Part shown: positions 8,124-14,756 of the stretch, in pieces
Numbering within the stretch: the stretch's first letter is position 1
Layout of the letters: every line of letters starts with the position of its first letter
From: a bacterium
Lineage (GTDB): Bacteria; Lindowbacteria; 2-12-FULL-62-27
Assembly (NCBI GenBank): GCA_016202645.1
Contig: JACQOF010000006.1
Coordinates: 1 to 43,015 of the forward strand
Direction of reading: 5' to 3'
Length of the DNA stretch: 43,015 nt
Program-made: the position numbers and the translations under genes
The notes under the pieces: model-generated
The model's input: only the letters and a program-made list of their open reading frames with translations
The model's database searches: none
Told to the model about the DNA's origin: nothing

Positions 8124-8801
8124 GTGAAAGACCGCACGCTTTCGGAGTGGTTCCGCAGGACGTTCCTGACGGGAATTCTCTTTCTGGTCCCCGTCTTCGC
8201 CACCATCTGGGTGGCGATGTTTCTCTACAACAGCACCATCCGGCCGATCGCGGGTCCCATGGTCCGGTATGCCCTCGGCCACCTCGCGATCCCGGTCTCC
8301 CCCCTGTTTGTGACCCTCGCCATCAATCTTGCCGCCGCGCTCATGCTCGTCTCCGTCATTCTCTTTGTGGGATTTCTCGGCCGAAATGTTCTGGGCCGGC
8401 GCCTCCTCAAATTGGGAGAATCTCTCGTCGCGCGGGTCCCGGTCCTGCGCGGTGTTTATTCGGCGGTCAAGCAATTCATGGAAACCTTTTTTTCAGAGCA
8501 GAAGGCGACCTTCAAACAGGTTGTCCTGGTCGAATATCCGCGGCCCGGCATCCACTTTATCGGTTTTGTCGCCTCCCGTATTCAAGTTCCCAACGAGCCG
8601 GACATTCTCAACGTCTTTCTCCCCACCACGCCCAATCCCACGTCCGGGTGGTTTGCCATGGTCCGGGAGGATTCGGTTCAAGTGCTGGACATGTCGGTCG
8701 AGGATGCGATGCGGATCGTTGTTTCGGCCGGGGTCCTTTTCTCCGAGGACCTGAGAGCCCGTGTCCTTAAGAATATTGAAAAAATCGAGAAAAAGTCATG
8801 A
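8124..8801 (+). CDS. DUF502 family membrane protein
   Basis: A 225-residue protein of the DUF502 family, which is widespread in bacteria and plants (COV-like proteins) and has no settled biochemical role. Two hydrophobic hairpin segments lie near residues 14-36 and 62-86. Conserved family motifs follow: GRRLLKLGESLVARVPVLRGVYSAVKQ, the VVLVEYPRPGIHFIGFV strand and VFLPTTPNPTSGW. GTG 8124 is the start because the family alignment begins there and a promoter ends nine bases upstream; the longer open frame belongs to repeat sequence. Confidence 0.9.
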   Translation: MKDRTLSEWFRRTFLTGILFLVPVFATIWVAMFLYNSTIRPIAGPMVRYALGHLAIPVSPLFVTLAINLAAALMLVSVILFVGFLGRNVLGRRLLKLGESLVARVPVLRGVYSAVKQFMETFFSEQKATFKQVVLVEYPRPGIHFIGFVASRIQVPNEPDILNVFLPTTPNPTSGWFAMVREDSVQVLDMSVEDAMRIVVSAGVLFSEDLRARVLKNIEKIEKKS

Positions 8802-8805
8802 CCGC

Positions 8806-8834
8806 TTGCGTGCCGACCCTTTGGCGGGTACGAT
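8806..8834 (+). promoter_or_regulatory. Promoter of the secreted Lys/Pro-rich protein gene
   Basis: TTGCGT (8806-8811), 17-nt spacer, TACGAT (8829-8834). Here the start codon is 28 bases further on and is preceded by GGAGGTG, so this gene has a normal leader. Confidence 0.55.
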
Positions 8835-8862
8835 GGGTGCATCCTGACTTGGAGGTGAACCT

Positions 8863-9552
8863 GTGAAAGCATCTGTTGGAATGATTCGAATGTTGGCGGC
8901 GCTGATCGTCGGGCTGGGCGTTTGGGGAATCCCGGCATGGGCGGATATGCCGCCCGTGCTGGCGGAACTCGACGCGCTCCGGGCGGAACTTCAGAAGGCG
9001 GTGGATGGCCAGAAATTTGAGGAGGTCGCGTCTCTGGCCTCCGGGGTCCGCGACGTCGCGATTCGGATCAAGGACAAGCCGGGCGTTGAGGATCCGGAGA
9101 TCAGCCGGAGCATTGCGGGCGCGGCACAGGAGGCGAAAGTTCATTCCGACATGCTGGAAAAAACCGCGCAGTCCAAAAATTCCGGGCATACGCGTTACGC
9201 TTACCGGCTTCTGACCGAATCGATCGACGCGATCGGGAACTATTACAGAACCAAACCGAAACCCAAGCCCGAACCGCCCGTTCAAATGAAACCGGAACCG
9301 AAACCCGCGCCCGCGGCCGACACAACGATCACCACCGGGGATTCGGACACCGCAATCCGCGCGGATACGGCCCTCCGGCGGGCCAAGTCGGCCGTTCCAT
9401 CCGACACGGCGGCAAAACCGGCGGACCAGGCCATCAAAAAAGAAACCCCACCGCCGACCGAAAAGAAGTCAACGGCCGCTCCCGCCAAGCCGAAGAAGGC
9501 CGCGCCATCGAAGGGTGCGGAGACCAAGAAACCGGAAACCAAGAAAAAGTAA
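8863..9552 (+). CDS. Secreted hypothetical protein with Lys/Pro/Ala-rich tail
   Basis: A 229-residue protein of unknown function. An N-terminal signal peptide (hydrophobic residues about 8-22, cleavage likely after PAWA) is followed by a helical region (about 25-125) with regular Ala/Leu/Glu spacing. The low-complexity tail is rich in KPKPEPP and KKPETKKK-type repeats and very basic at the end. Such tails occur in periplasmic or envelope-attached proteins, but no domain is recognised. GTG 8863 has a strong GGAGGTG site seven bases upstream. The gene ends three bases before the end of the convergent rhomboid gene. Confidence 0.8.
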   Translation: MKASVGMIRMLAALIVGLGVWGIPAWADMPPVLAELDALRAELQKAVDGQKFEEVASLASGVRDVAIRIKDKPGVEDPEISRSIAGAAQEAKVHSDMLEKTAQSKNSGHTRYAYRLLTESIDAIGNYYRTKPKPKPEPPVQMKPEPKPAPAADTTITTGDSDTAIRADTALRRAKSAVPSDTAAKPADQAIKKETPPPTEKKSTAAPAKPKKAAPSKGAETKKPETKKK

Positions 9553-9555
9553 TTT

Positions 9556-10212
9556 TTATCGGGTTCGGGGTTTGAGCATCGGCAGGAGCGCCATGCCCGC
9601 GATGAATCCTCCGATGTGCGCCCACCACGCCACGCCGCCCTCGTCTCCGCCCGCCGTCGACCAGCCGCTGGCCAGTTGCATGCCGAACCAGACCAGAAGC
9701 AGGAGCCACGCGGGTACTCGCATCATCCGGGTATAAATGCCCAGCGGCACGAGCGCGAGCACCCGGGCGCGCGGAAACAGAAGGAGGTATGCGCCGAGAA
9801 CGCCTGAAATCGCGCCGCTGGCGCCGATGCACGGGACGGTCGAATCCGGATTGGTCAGGATATGCGCCGCGGATGCCGCCGCGCCGGACAGCACATAGAA
9901 CGCGATGAATCGCGCCCGCCCCAGCGTGTCTTCGATGTTGTTTCCGAATATCCACAAATAGAGCATGTTCCCCGCCAGGTGCATGACGCCGCCGTGAAGA
10001 AACATCGAACTGATCAGCGTCCCGTACGCTCCCGCGCCTCCGACGCCTGTGATCTCCGCCGGAACGACCGCAAACTGCGCGTAAAATCCCCACAGCATCT
10101 CCCGCCCGGGCAGAAGCGCCTGATAGAGAAACACCGCGACGTTAAGACCAATCAGCCCGATGGTCAGGACCGGCGTCGATTGGGTTGGGTTGTCGTCGTG
10201 TAATGGGATCAT
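9556..10212 (-). CDS. Rhomboid family intramembrane serine protease
   Basis: A 218-residue membrane protease. Six or seven hydrophobic segments are visible, with HLAGN (79-83) in the second, the catalytic serine in GASGAISG (Ser132) and the catalytic histidine in WWAHIGG (His199). This is the standard rhomboid Ser-His dyad with GxSG geometry. It cleaves helices of other membrane proteins; the substrate is unknown. ATG 10212 (MIPLHDDNPTQ) is chosen over the longer frame because it has AAGGA about eight bases upstream and matches family length. Two copies of a 21-nt palindrome lie upstream. Confidence 0.93.
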   Translation of the reverse strand: MIPLHDDNPTQSTPVLTIGLIGLNVAVFLYQALLPGREMLWGFYAQFAVVPAEITGVGGAGAYGTLISSMFLHGGVMHLAGNMLYLWIFGNNIEDTLGRARFIAFYVLSGAAASAAHILTNPDSTVPCIGASGAISGVLGAYLLLFPRARVLALVPLGIYTRMMRVPAWLLLLVWFGMQLASGWSTAGGDEGGVAWWAHIGGFIAGMALLPMLKPRTR

Positions 10213-10236
10213 GCTGCTGTTCCTTGTGTTGACGCA

Positions 10237-10257
10237 ACAGGGACTATACACCCCTGT
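10237..10257 (-). repeat. 21-nt palindrome related to family C, unit a
   Basis: Plus-strand ACAGGGACTATACACCCCTGT forms ACAGGG/CCCTGT arms. Read on the minus strand it is ACAGGGGTGTATAGTCCCTGT, closely matching the start of the family C repeat (ACAGGGATGTCCAGTCCCCG). Confidence 0.65.
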
Positions 10258-10311
10258 CTCCTCCGCATTCTTGCGCCGTGCTCACCATCCATGGTTGCGC
10301 GCGGCGCTGCT

Positions 10312-10332
10312 ACGGGGACTATACATCCCTGT
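10312..10332 (-). repeat. 21-nt palindrome related to family C, unit b, abutting the tRNA 3' end
   Basis: Minus-strand ACAGGGATGTATAGTCCCCGT, differing from unit a at two positions and from family C at few. It begins one base after the discriminator base of tRNA-Leu, so its GGGA/UCCC hairpin would form in the tRNA 3' trailer. Confidence 0.65.
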
Positions 10333-10333
10333 A

Positions 10334-10417
10334 TGCCGGTGGAGGGAGTTGAACCCCCACGACCTTGCGGCCACTAGGCCCTGAACCTAGCGCGTCTGCC
10401 AGTTCCGCCACACCGGC
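10334..10417 (-). tRNA. tRNA-Leu (anticodon CAG)
   Basis: An 84-nt class II tRNA on the minus strand. The acceptor stem pairs GCCGGTG with CACCGGC and the discriminator base is A. The anticodon stem CTAGG/CCTAG encloses the loop TTCAGGG, giving anticodon CAG for CUG codons. The long variable arm (TGGCCGCAAGGTCG) and T-arm GGGGGTTCAACTCCC are typical of tRNA-Leu. CCA is not encoded; TAC follows. Confidence 0.96.
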
Positions 10418-10437
10418 GAAGCCATGTGGGAAGCATT

Positions 10438-10543
10438 GTTACTGCTCAGCCTTCTCCGTCATTCCCGCGAAAGCGGGAATCCAGTTCCGACTGGCTGCGA
10501 TCTGGATTCCCGCCTTCGCGGGAATGACGACACGAACAGTATT
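10438..10543. repeat. Family A palindromic element, copy 2
   Basis: Left arm CCGTCATTCCCGCGAAAGCG, right arm CGCCTTCGCGGGAATGACGA, with outer ends GTTACTGCTCAG and GAACAGTATTG. It sits 20 bases upstream of the tRNA-Leu 5' end, between the tRNA and its best promoter candidate. Confidence 0.85.
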
Positions 10544-10548
10544 GGTGC

Positions 10549-10575
10549 AGTATACATTTTTCGCGCCGTATTCAA
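10549..10575 (-). promoter_or_regulatory. Candidate promoter for tRNA-Leu
   Basis: On the minus strand TTGAAT (10575-10570), 15-nt spacer, TATACT (10554-10549). It is 131 bases upstream of the tRNA, and nearly all of that distance is the family A element, suggesting the element separated promoter and tRNA. Confidence 0.4.
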
Positions 10576-10579
10576 AGCC

Positions 10580-10608
10580 TTCTGTCTGATCCAGGACTGA
10601 GATAAACT
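10580..10608 (+). promoter_or_regulatory. Weak promoter of the 95-aa protein gene
   Basis: A -10 box TAAACT (10603-10608) ends seven bases before ATG 10616, the leaderless spacing seen elsewhere in the window. The -35 position (TTCTGT) is poor. Confidence 0.35.
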
Positions 10609-10615
10609 TCACCCG

Positions 10616-10903
10616 ATGACCGACGCCGATCCGCCCGAACTTGATTCGTCCGACCGCGCCGCCCTGATCCGCAAGGGGAACGAGTGTCTGAACCGGGGCG
10701 AGATTGAACTCGCGTCACGCATTTACGCCACCGCAAAATACGCGGACGGACTCAAGCGGATCGCCGAATATTATTACCGGAAGGAAAAAAACGTGAAGAA
10801 GGCTGTCGAACTCTACAAGCTGGCCGGCGGTAAGGAAGAGGAAGCGATGTACTATCTGATCGCGCAGGGCATCAAGCGTCTTCTGGCGGACGATAAATCT
10901 TGA
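10616..10903 (+). CDS. Small TPR/Sel1-like helical protein
   Basis: A 95-residue acidic-to-neutral protein with two to three helix pairs (KGNECLNRGEIELASRIYATAKYADGL; YYYRKEKNVKKAVELYKLAGG). The spacing resembles tetratricopeptide or Sel1-like repeats. No signal peptide or catalytic motif is seen. It is likely a cytoplasmic protein-interaction module of unknown role. Codon use matches neighbouring core genes. The following 47 bases up to the next repeat contain only short CGGAGAA/CGGTAAAA iterations. Confidence 0.75.
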   Translation: MTDADPPELDSSDRAALIRKGNECLNRGEIELASRIYATAKYADGLKRIAEYYYRKEKNVKKAVELYKLAGGKEEEAMYYLIAQGIKRLLADDKS

Positions 10904-10941
10904 GAGAATCGGAGAAACGGTAAAACGGAGAACCGGACATC

Positions 10942-12093
10942 TCAAATAGGGTAACGGTTCAGGTCGTCATTCCCGCGAAAGCGGGAATCCAGTCCGCCCG
11001 GCGATGATCTGGATTCCCGCTTTCGCGGGAATGACGGAGGGGGCCGAACCGTGGCAAAATATGTTTCATTTCCCCAGAGTACGCGGACCTGTTTTTCCAT
11101 CTCCCCCTTTCGGGCCAACATGGAATCGTACAGCGCGGTCATGCCGCGGGCCCGGGCCAGGTTGTGGGCCGGCCGCGACGGAAATCGCGCCGGGTCCCAG
11201 CCAAAGTATCGGTCTTCAAACGCGTCCCGGACGAATCTGGACGCCAGCTCCAGCGGAATCAACAGACAGGCCCTTACGAGAAGTTCCCGTTCCGCCGCGC
11301 TGACGGGCGCGCCGGATTCCCGGTATCCCTCCAAAATCGCCTGAAATCGGTCCATCTCAAACGGCGCCTCGGCGTCTTCGGGGCCGCTACGGCACCAGGA
11401 TCGCGCGGCATCGCCGAGATCGACGAGAACGGAATGTCGCGCGCACGAGTCGAGATCAACCAGGCCCACGGCTTTTCGGGCCGCGATATCAAACAGGACA
11501 TTGTTTATTTTGGGGTCCCCGTGCACGACGCGGGAAGGAATCGGCGCCGGGAGGAACCACCGGGGAAGCTCCGTCTCGATGCGCCGGATCAGCGCCTCCG
11601 GCGCCTCCGGCGGAACCCGCCCGACCGCTTTCCGGAACGCGTCGAAATGAACGGGACTGTCATGCAGAGCGCGCCGCCGGGTAAAGGCGTACCGGAATTC
11701 CGCAAGCGCCCGGTGAAATTCTCCGAGAAGCCGCGCCGCCTCACGGGCCATCCAAAGGTCCGACACGCTTTCGACGGTCGCGCCCTCCAACCGGGTGATG
11801 AGCCGGTATCGTCCATCCGTTCCGTCCAACGCGGGTCTTCCTGACGTTGTCCGAACCAGCCGCGGCGCCGGGAAATTTCGCGCGGCGAGGGCTTCCGTGA
11901 CAGCCGCAAAATCTTGAAGACCGTCGTCGCCCGCCATGTCCGGGTGAAGCCGTTGGAGGATCCACACTCCCCGGTCGGTTTCGGCGCGCCAAGTCAGATG
12001 GATCAACCCCTGCGGAATCCGCGTCAGGGAGCGAACCTCCCCCACCGGATATTCCAATAGAGCCCGCCGGGCCATCGATTCGGATGCTGTCAT
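10942..12093 (-). CDS. APH-fold small-molecule kinase with repeat-derived C-terminus
   Basis: A 383-residue member of the aminoglycoside/choline phosphotransferase superfamily. It has an N-lobe with PQGLIHLTWRAET and YRLITRLEG, the catalytic loop HGDPKINN (His191-Asn198) and the metal-binding VDLDS (Asp213, Asp215). N-acetylhexosamine kinase- or homoserine kinase-type substrates fit at least as well as an antibiotic, and no resistance role is implied. Residues 347-383 (including SFPRKRESR and DSRFRGND) are the translation of a family A repeat, so the native C-terminus probably ended near residue 345. ATG 12093 has a strong promoter ending six bases upstream, predicting a leaderless mRNA. Confidence 0.85.
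   Translation of the reverse strand: MTASESMARRALLEYPVGEVRSLTRIPQGLIHLTWRAETDRGVWILQRLHPDMAGDDGLQDFAAVTEALAARNFPAPRLVRTTSGRPALDGTDGRYRLITRLEGATVESVSDLWMAREAARLLGEFHRALAEFRYAFTRRRALHDSPVHFDAFRKAVGRVPPEAPEALIRRIETELPRWFLPAPIPSRVVHGDPKINNVLFDIAARKAVGLVDLDSCARHSVLVDLGDAARSWCRSGPEDAEAPFEMDRFQAILEGYRESGAPVSAAERELLVRACLLIPLELASRFVRDAFEDRYFGWDPARFPSRPAHNLARARGMTALYDSMLARKGEMEKQVRVLWGNETYFATVRPPPSFPRKRESRSSPGGLDSRFRGNDDLNRYPI
10951..11055. repeat. Family A palindromic element, copy 3 (inverted, in a coding 3' end)
   Basis: Starts GTAACGGTTCAGGTCGTCAT and ends GGGAATGACGGAGGGGGCCG. Arm order is reversed relative to copies 2, 4 and 5. It encodes the last about 37 codons of the kinase gene on the minus strand (SFPRKRESR and DSRFRGND). 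Confidence 0.88.
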
Positions 12094-12099
12094 TCAGCT

Positions 12100-12128
12100 A
12101 GGCTAGGACGCGGCCTCGAAGCCGTCAA
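12100..12128 (-). promoter_or_regulatory. Promoter of the kinase gene, predicted leaderless
   Basis: On the minus strand TTGACG (12128-12123), 17-nt spacer, TAGCCT (12105-12100), then six bases to the ATG at 12093. Confidence 0.7.
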
Positions 12129-12139
12129 GGAGAACACAT

Positions 12140-12377
12140 GACCACAAGGGCGGCTGGTATTTCTGTTGTCAAAAAACCAAATTCATACAGTTGAAAAAGA
12201 GGTGCTTTGTGTTGTAATCAGAACTTACAAAACAGGTGGGTCTCGATAGGTGGGATTACACCAGGTCCGGATAGGTGGGTTGTGACAATCGGGTGGGCGC
12301 GGGTGCGTGAGTGCCATGGTCGTTAGGCGACAGATGGCTCAGAAAAATTGATTTGATGAAAAAAAAGGGAGAGTGAC
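12140..12377. other. Intergenic region with GGTGGG iterations, possible IS-end remnant
   Basis: No gene is seen. GC falls sharply here. Four G/AGGTGGG heptamers occur at 12234-12240, 12248-12254, 12273-12279 and 12291-12297, among TTGTGACA-like sequence. Clusters of such short direct repeats occur at the ends of some insertion sequences (IS21-type multiple terminal repeats). No transposase gene is present, so this is at most a remnant and marks the left edge of the accessory island. Confidence 0.35.
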
Positions 12378-13220
12378 ATGATGAAGATCAATAAGTGGAT
12401 ATTTCTTGGCGTTTTATTTGTGTGTATGGCCGTGTTGCCGGATTCTAGCCCGAGTTTTGCAGGAAATGAGTTGCCTGACAAATATAGATATTGGTCGGGA
12501 GACGTGGAAGTTCTACTGACCGGAATCTCCATCGTTGGACACACATATTTTACAACGGATAGAGTTCCTTCCTTCAAATTTAGGATTGAAACAAAGCATC
12601 GTGAAGATTTAATGCCGAAAGTGATCGACCAAACAGGAAGACTCGATAAAATGACATGTGATAATGAATGGTCACCAACGGAAGACCAAATATCGGAAGT
12701 CACGGATATGGCCAAACTCAATAAGGTGGAACACAAGGGGACCTATTATGTGTTTATGAACATTCCAATGCCGCCACGGACCGCGCAGACGATTAAAGAA
12801 CTTGAAGGCAGTATTACCGTCTATTATCGAGAACCGGAAAAGAAAGAGGTTTTTTTAGAGTATTCTGAAAAAGGTCACCCCTCGGTAGATGCAGGCCCGT
12901 TTCGTTTGACATGGACTGATATAGATGATGAATCTCACCTAAGAGTAAAACTGGCGGGTGAACGTCTAACAGATCATCATGTCAAACCAATCAACTTATA
13001 TGAATGGGAATTGGTTCTCAAAAATGGAAAAAGTATTATGAAGGAGGGCATGGGCACTTCTGGGATGAAAACAGGTAAAAAAACAGATTTCACACCTCGC
13101 TTTCCTTTTAAAGGAGAATTGGATCAGATCAAAGGTCTAAAAATCTCTTGGTATGAAGATATAAAGGGAGCTGGTGGAACAACGATACCGTTCGCTTTTA
13201 GGGATATCCCATTACCATAA
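12378..13220 (+). CDS. Secreted hypothetical protein, AT-rich island gene
   Basis: A 280-residue protein of unknown function. A classic signal peptide (MMKINKWIFLGVLFVCMAV, cleavage near SPSFA-G) precedes a soluble region with alternating hydrophobic strands that looks beta-rich. One Cys at about residue 94 is the only one in the mature protein. The gene is markedly AT-richer than all core neighbours and uses A/T-ending codons, which suggests recent transfer. GGGAGAG lies upstream of ATG 12378, so translation is Shine-Dalgarno driven. It precedes an ATPase gene on the same strand, but 129 bases and a separate promoter intervene. Confidence 0.8.
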   Translation: MMKINKWIFLGVLFVCMAVLPDSSPSFAGNELPDKYRYWSGDVEVLLTGISIVGHTYFTTDRVPSFKFRIETKHREDLMPKVIDQTGRLDKMTCDNEWSPTEDQISEVTDMAKLNKVEHKGTYYVFMNIPMPPRTAQTIKELEGSITVYYREPEKKEVFLEYSEKGHPSVDAGPFRLTWTDIDDESHLRVKLAGERLTDHHVKPINLYEWELVLKNGKSIMKEGMGTSGMKTGKKTDFTPRFPFKGELDQIKGLKISWYEDIKGAGGTTIPFAFRDIPLP

Positions 13221-13292
13221 TGAGTAAATTTTTGGAAGAACGGAAAAACGGGGACGGTGATTTACAAATTCCCTACGTGTTCTGAATTGAGT

Positions 13293-13326
13293 TGAATTAT
13301 AGATATTATAAAAGTTGCATAATTCA
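13293..13326. promoter_or_regulatory. Inverted repeat upstream of the ATPase, possible operator
   Basis: Perfect 8-bp arms TGAATTAT (13293-13300) and ATAATTCA (13319-13326), 18 bases apart. The right arm overlaps the -35 region of the ATPase promoter, as an operator would. This part of the 13221-13349 gap also holds ACGGGGACGGTGATTTAC (13249-13266), a string often seen beside REP-type elements. Confidence 0.4.
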
Positions 13327-13343
13327 GCTAAATTTGATATAAA
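13315..13343 (+). promoter_or_regulatory. Promoter of the ATPase gene, predicted leaderless
   Basis: TTGCAT (13315-13320), 17-nt spacer, TATAAA (13338-13343), then six bases to GTG 13350. No Shine-Dalgarno sequence. Confidence 0.7.
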
Positions 13344-13349
13344 TCAAAC

Positions 13350-14546
13350 GTGGATCCAATAAATAATCCATTTTCACCTGGCGCCGGTACACCGCCGCCA
13401 GAGCTTGCGGGTCGCGATGAATTGCGGGAAACCGTTCGAATTGCGATTGAACGTATCCGTTTGGGCAACCCATCCAAAAGTGTTCTGATGGTTGGACTTC
13501 GTGGGGTCGGAAAGACTGTTTTGCTCGACCAAATGAGAATGGACGCGGAAGCTAAAGGCATACACACCCTGTGTATCGAAGCGCCTGAAAACCGTTCCCT
13601 GCCTGCCATCCTTGCTCCTGAATTGCGCCAAGTGCTGCTAAAACTCTCACGAAATAAAAAAGCCAGGGATCTCGCTCAGCGCGGGCTAAAAGCTTTGGCG
13701 GGTTTTGCCAGGGCGCTAAAATTTAAATTTCATGATATCGAGGTAGGATTTGATTTCGATCCGGAGCCGGGATTGGCCGACAATGGGGATTTGGAACACG
13801 ATCTACAGGCATTATTGGAAACCGCGGGCTTGGCCGCGAAGGAAGCGGACACGGCCTTGGTCGTCTTCGTTGATGAATTGCAATACGTAAAAGAAGAAGA
13901 GCTCGCGGCGCTGATCACCGCCCTCCACCGCACCGCGCAACGGAAGTTGCCTGTCGTTCTTGTGGGAGCCGGCCTGCCTCAGTTGAGAGGTCTGATGGGA
14001 CGCGCAAAGTCCTACGCCGAGCGGCTATTCGATTTTCCGGCGATTGGCCCGCTTTCTCCGGATGCGGCAAAGCTCGCCATAGCAAAACCGGCCAAAGATC
14101 GGAATGTGGAAGTGACTTCCGAAGCTATAGACTTGATCATTGAAAGGACGCACCGATATCCCTATTTTTTGCAGGAGTGGGGAAAGCATTCGTGGGAATG
14201 CGCAAGCCACAGTCCCATCAGAATCGATGACGTTGAGAACGCCACTCAAACGGCCATTGCCGCCCTTGACGAGAGTTTTTTTCGCGTGAGATTCGACCGT
14301 CTAACGCCATCCGAAAAGCGATACCTTCGGGCCATGGCGGAACTTGGAGACGGCCCGCATCGGTCAGGCGATATCGCGGAAGAATTGGGCCGGGAAGTCA
14401 CTTCTTTCGGGCCCACAAGAAGCCAGCTTATCGCCAAAGGCATGATTTGGAGTCCAACTCATGGCGACACCGCTTTTACTGTTCCGCTCTTTGATTCCTT
14501 TATGAAAAGAATCATGCCCGGGAAGGAATGGAAAAAGAACAACTAA
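13350..14546 (+). CDS. Orc/STAND-like AAA ATPase
   Basis: A 398-residue P-loop ATPase of the archaeal-ATPase/Orc1-like (AAA_16) type. Walker A is GLRGVGKT (49-56). Walker B is LVVFVDE with the DELQYV extension (Asp175, Glu176). A sensor-like VVLVGAGLPQL follows, then a C-terminal winged-helix-like region (LTPSEKRYLRAMAELGDGPHRSGDIAEELG). Related stand-alone ATPases are common on mobile islands and often have no assigned function; regulation or defence roles are speculative. GC is intermediate between the AT-rich gene upstream and the core genes. GTG 13350 is supported by the promoter ending six bases before it. Confidence 0.85.
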   Translation: MDPINNPFSPGAGTPPPELAGRDELRETVRIAIERIRLGNPSKSVLMVGLRGVGKTVLLDQMRMDAEAKGIHTLCIEAPENRSLPAILAPELRQVLLKLSRNKKARDLAQRGLKALAGFARALKFKFHDIEVGFDFDPEPGLADNGDLEHDLQALLETAGLAAKEADTALVVFVDELQYVKEEELAALITALHRTAQRKLPVVLVGAGLPQLRGLMGRAKSYAERLFDFPAIGPLSPDAAKLAIAKPAKDRNVEVTSEAIDLIIERTHRYPYFLQEWGKHSWECASHSPIRIDDVENATQTAIAALDESFFRVRFDRLTPSEKRYLRAMAELGDGPHRSGDIAEELGREVTSFGPTRSQLIAKGMIWSPTHGDTAFTVPLFDSFMKRIMPGKEWKKNN

Positions 14547-14625
14547 CGGACAGGGATGTCCAGTCCCCGAAGCTCCAGACTCAGGAAATCCCAGGACGGG
14601 ATTTCCTTCAATCTGCGAAGGGGGC
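14547..14625. repeat. Family C repeat, copy 2
   Basis: 79 bp identical to 8003-8081, beginning at the first base after the ATPase stop codon. It contains the GGAAATCCC-AGGAC-GGGATTTCC hairpin and may form the 3' end of the ATPase transcript. Confidence 0.9.
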
Positions 14626-14630
14626 GCGCC

Positions 14631-14660
14631 GGGCGTAATTCCCGATTTGTTTTGGCGGCC
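14631..14660. repeat. Left copy of a sequence bracketing the secreted gene pair
   Basis: GGGCGTAATTCC (14631-14642) followed by ATTTGTTTTGGCGGCC (14645-14660). The same two blocks recur in swapped order at 17645-17672, the other side of the pair of secreted genes. Confidence 0.6.
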
Positions 14661-14663
14661 CCC

Positions 14664-14690
14664 TTGACACCCGTTTTTTTTTGATAGGGT
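14664..14690 (+). promoter_or_regulatory. Promoter of the uORF and MepA-like gene
   Basis: Perfect TTGACA (14664-14669), 15-nt spacer, TAGGGT (14685-14690), then six bases to the ATG of a 19-codon ORF at 14697, matching the leaderless spacing of other genes here. Confidence 0.55.
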
Positions 14691-14696
14691 ACCCAC

Positions 14697-14756
14697 ATGA
14701 GTCGCAATTCAACGCATCGGATGAAGGGTGAAGACAAATCAGATGCGAAAAGGTGA
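14697..14756 (+). CDS. 19-aa leaderless upstream ORF
   Basis: Encodes MSRNSTHRMKGEDKSDAKR. Its ATG lies six bases after the -10 box, and its stop TGA (14754-14756) overlaps the GTG start of the next gene (GTGA). This fits a leader peptide that is translated first on a leaderless mRNA and hands ribosomes to the downstream gene, which has no good Shine-Dalgarno site. It has no run of one amino acid that would suggest attenuation. The prediction rests on spacing only. Confidence 0.45.
   Translation: MSRNSTHRMKGEDKSDAKR

Noticed and set aside
10942-12093. Antibiotic resistance (aminoglycoside phosphotransferase)
   Set aside because: The fold is shared by many metabolic kinases and nothing specific to antibiotics is visible.
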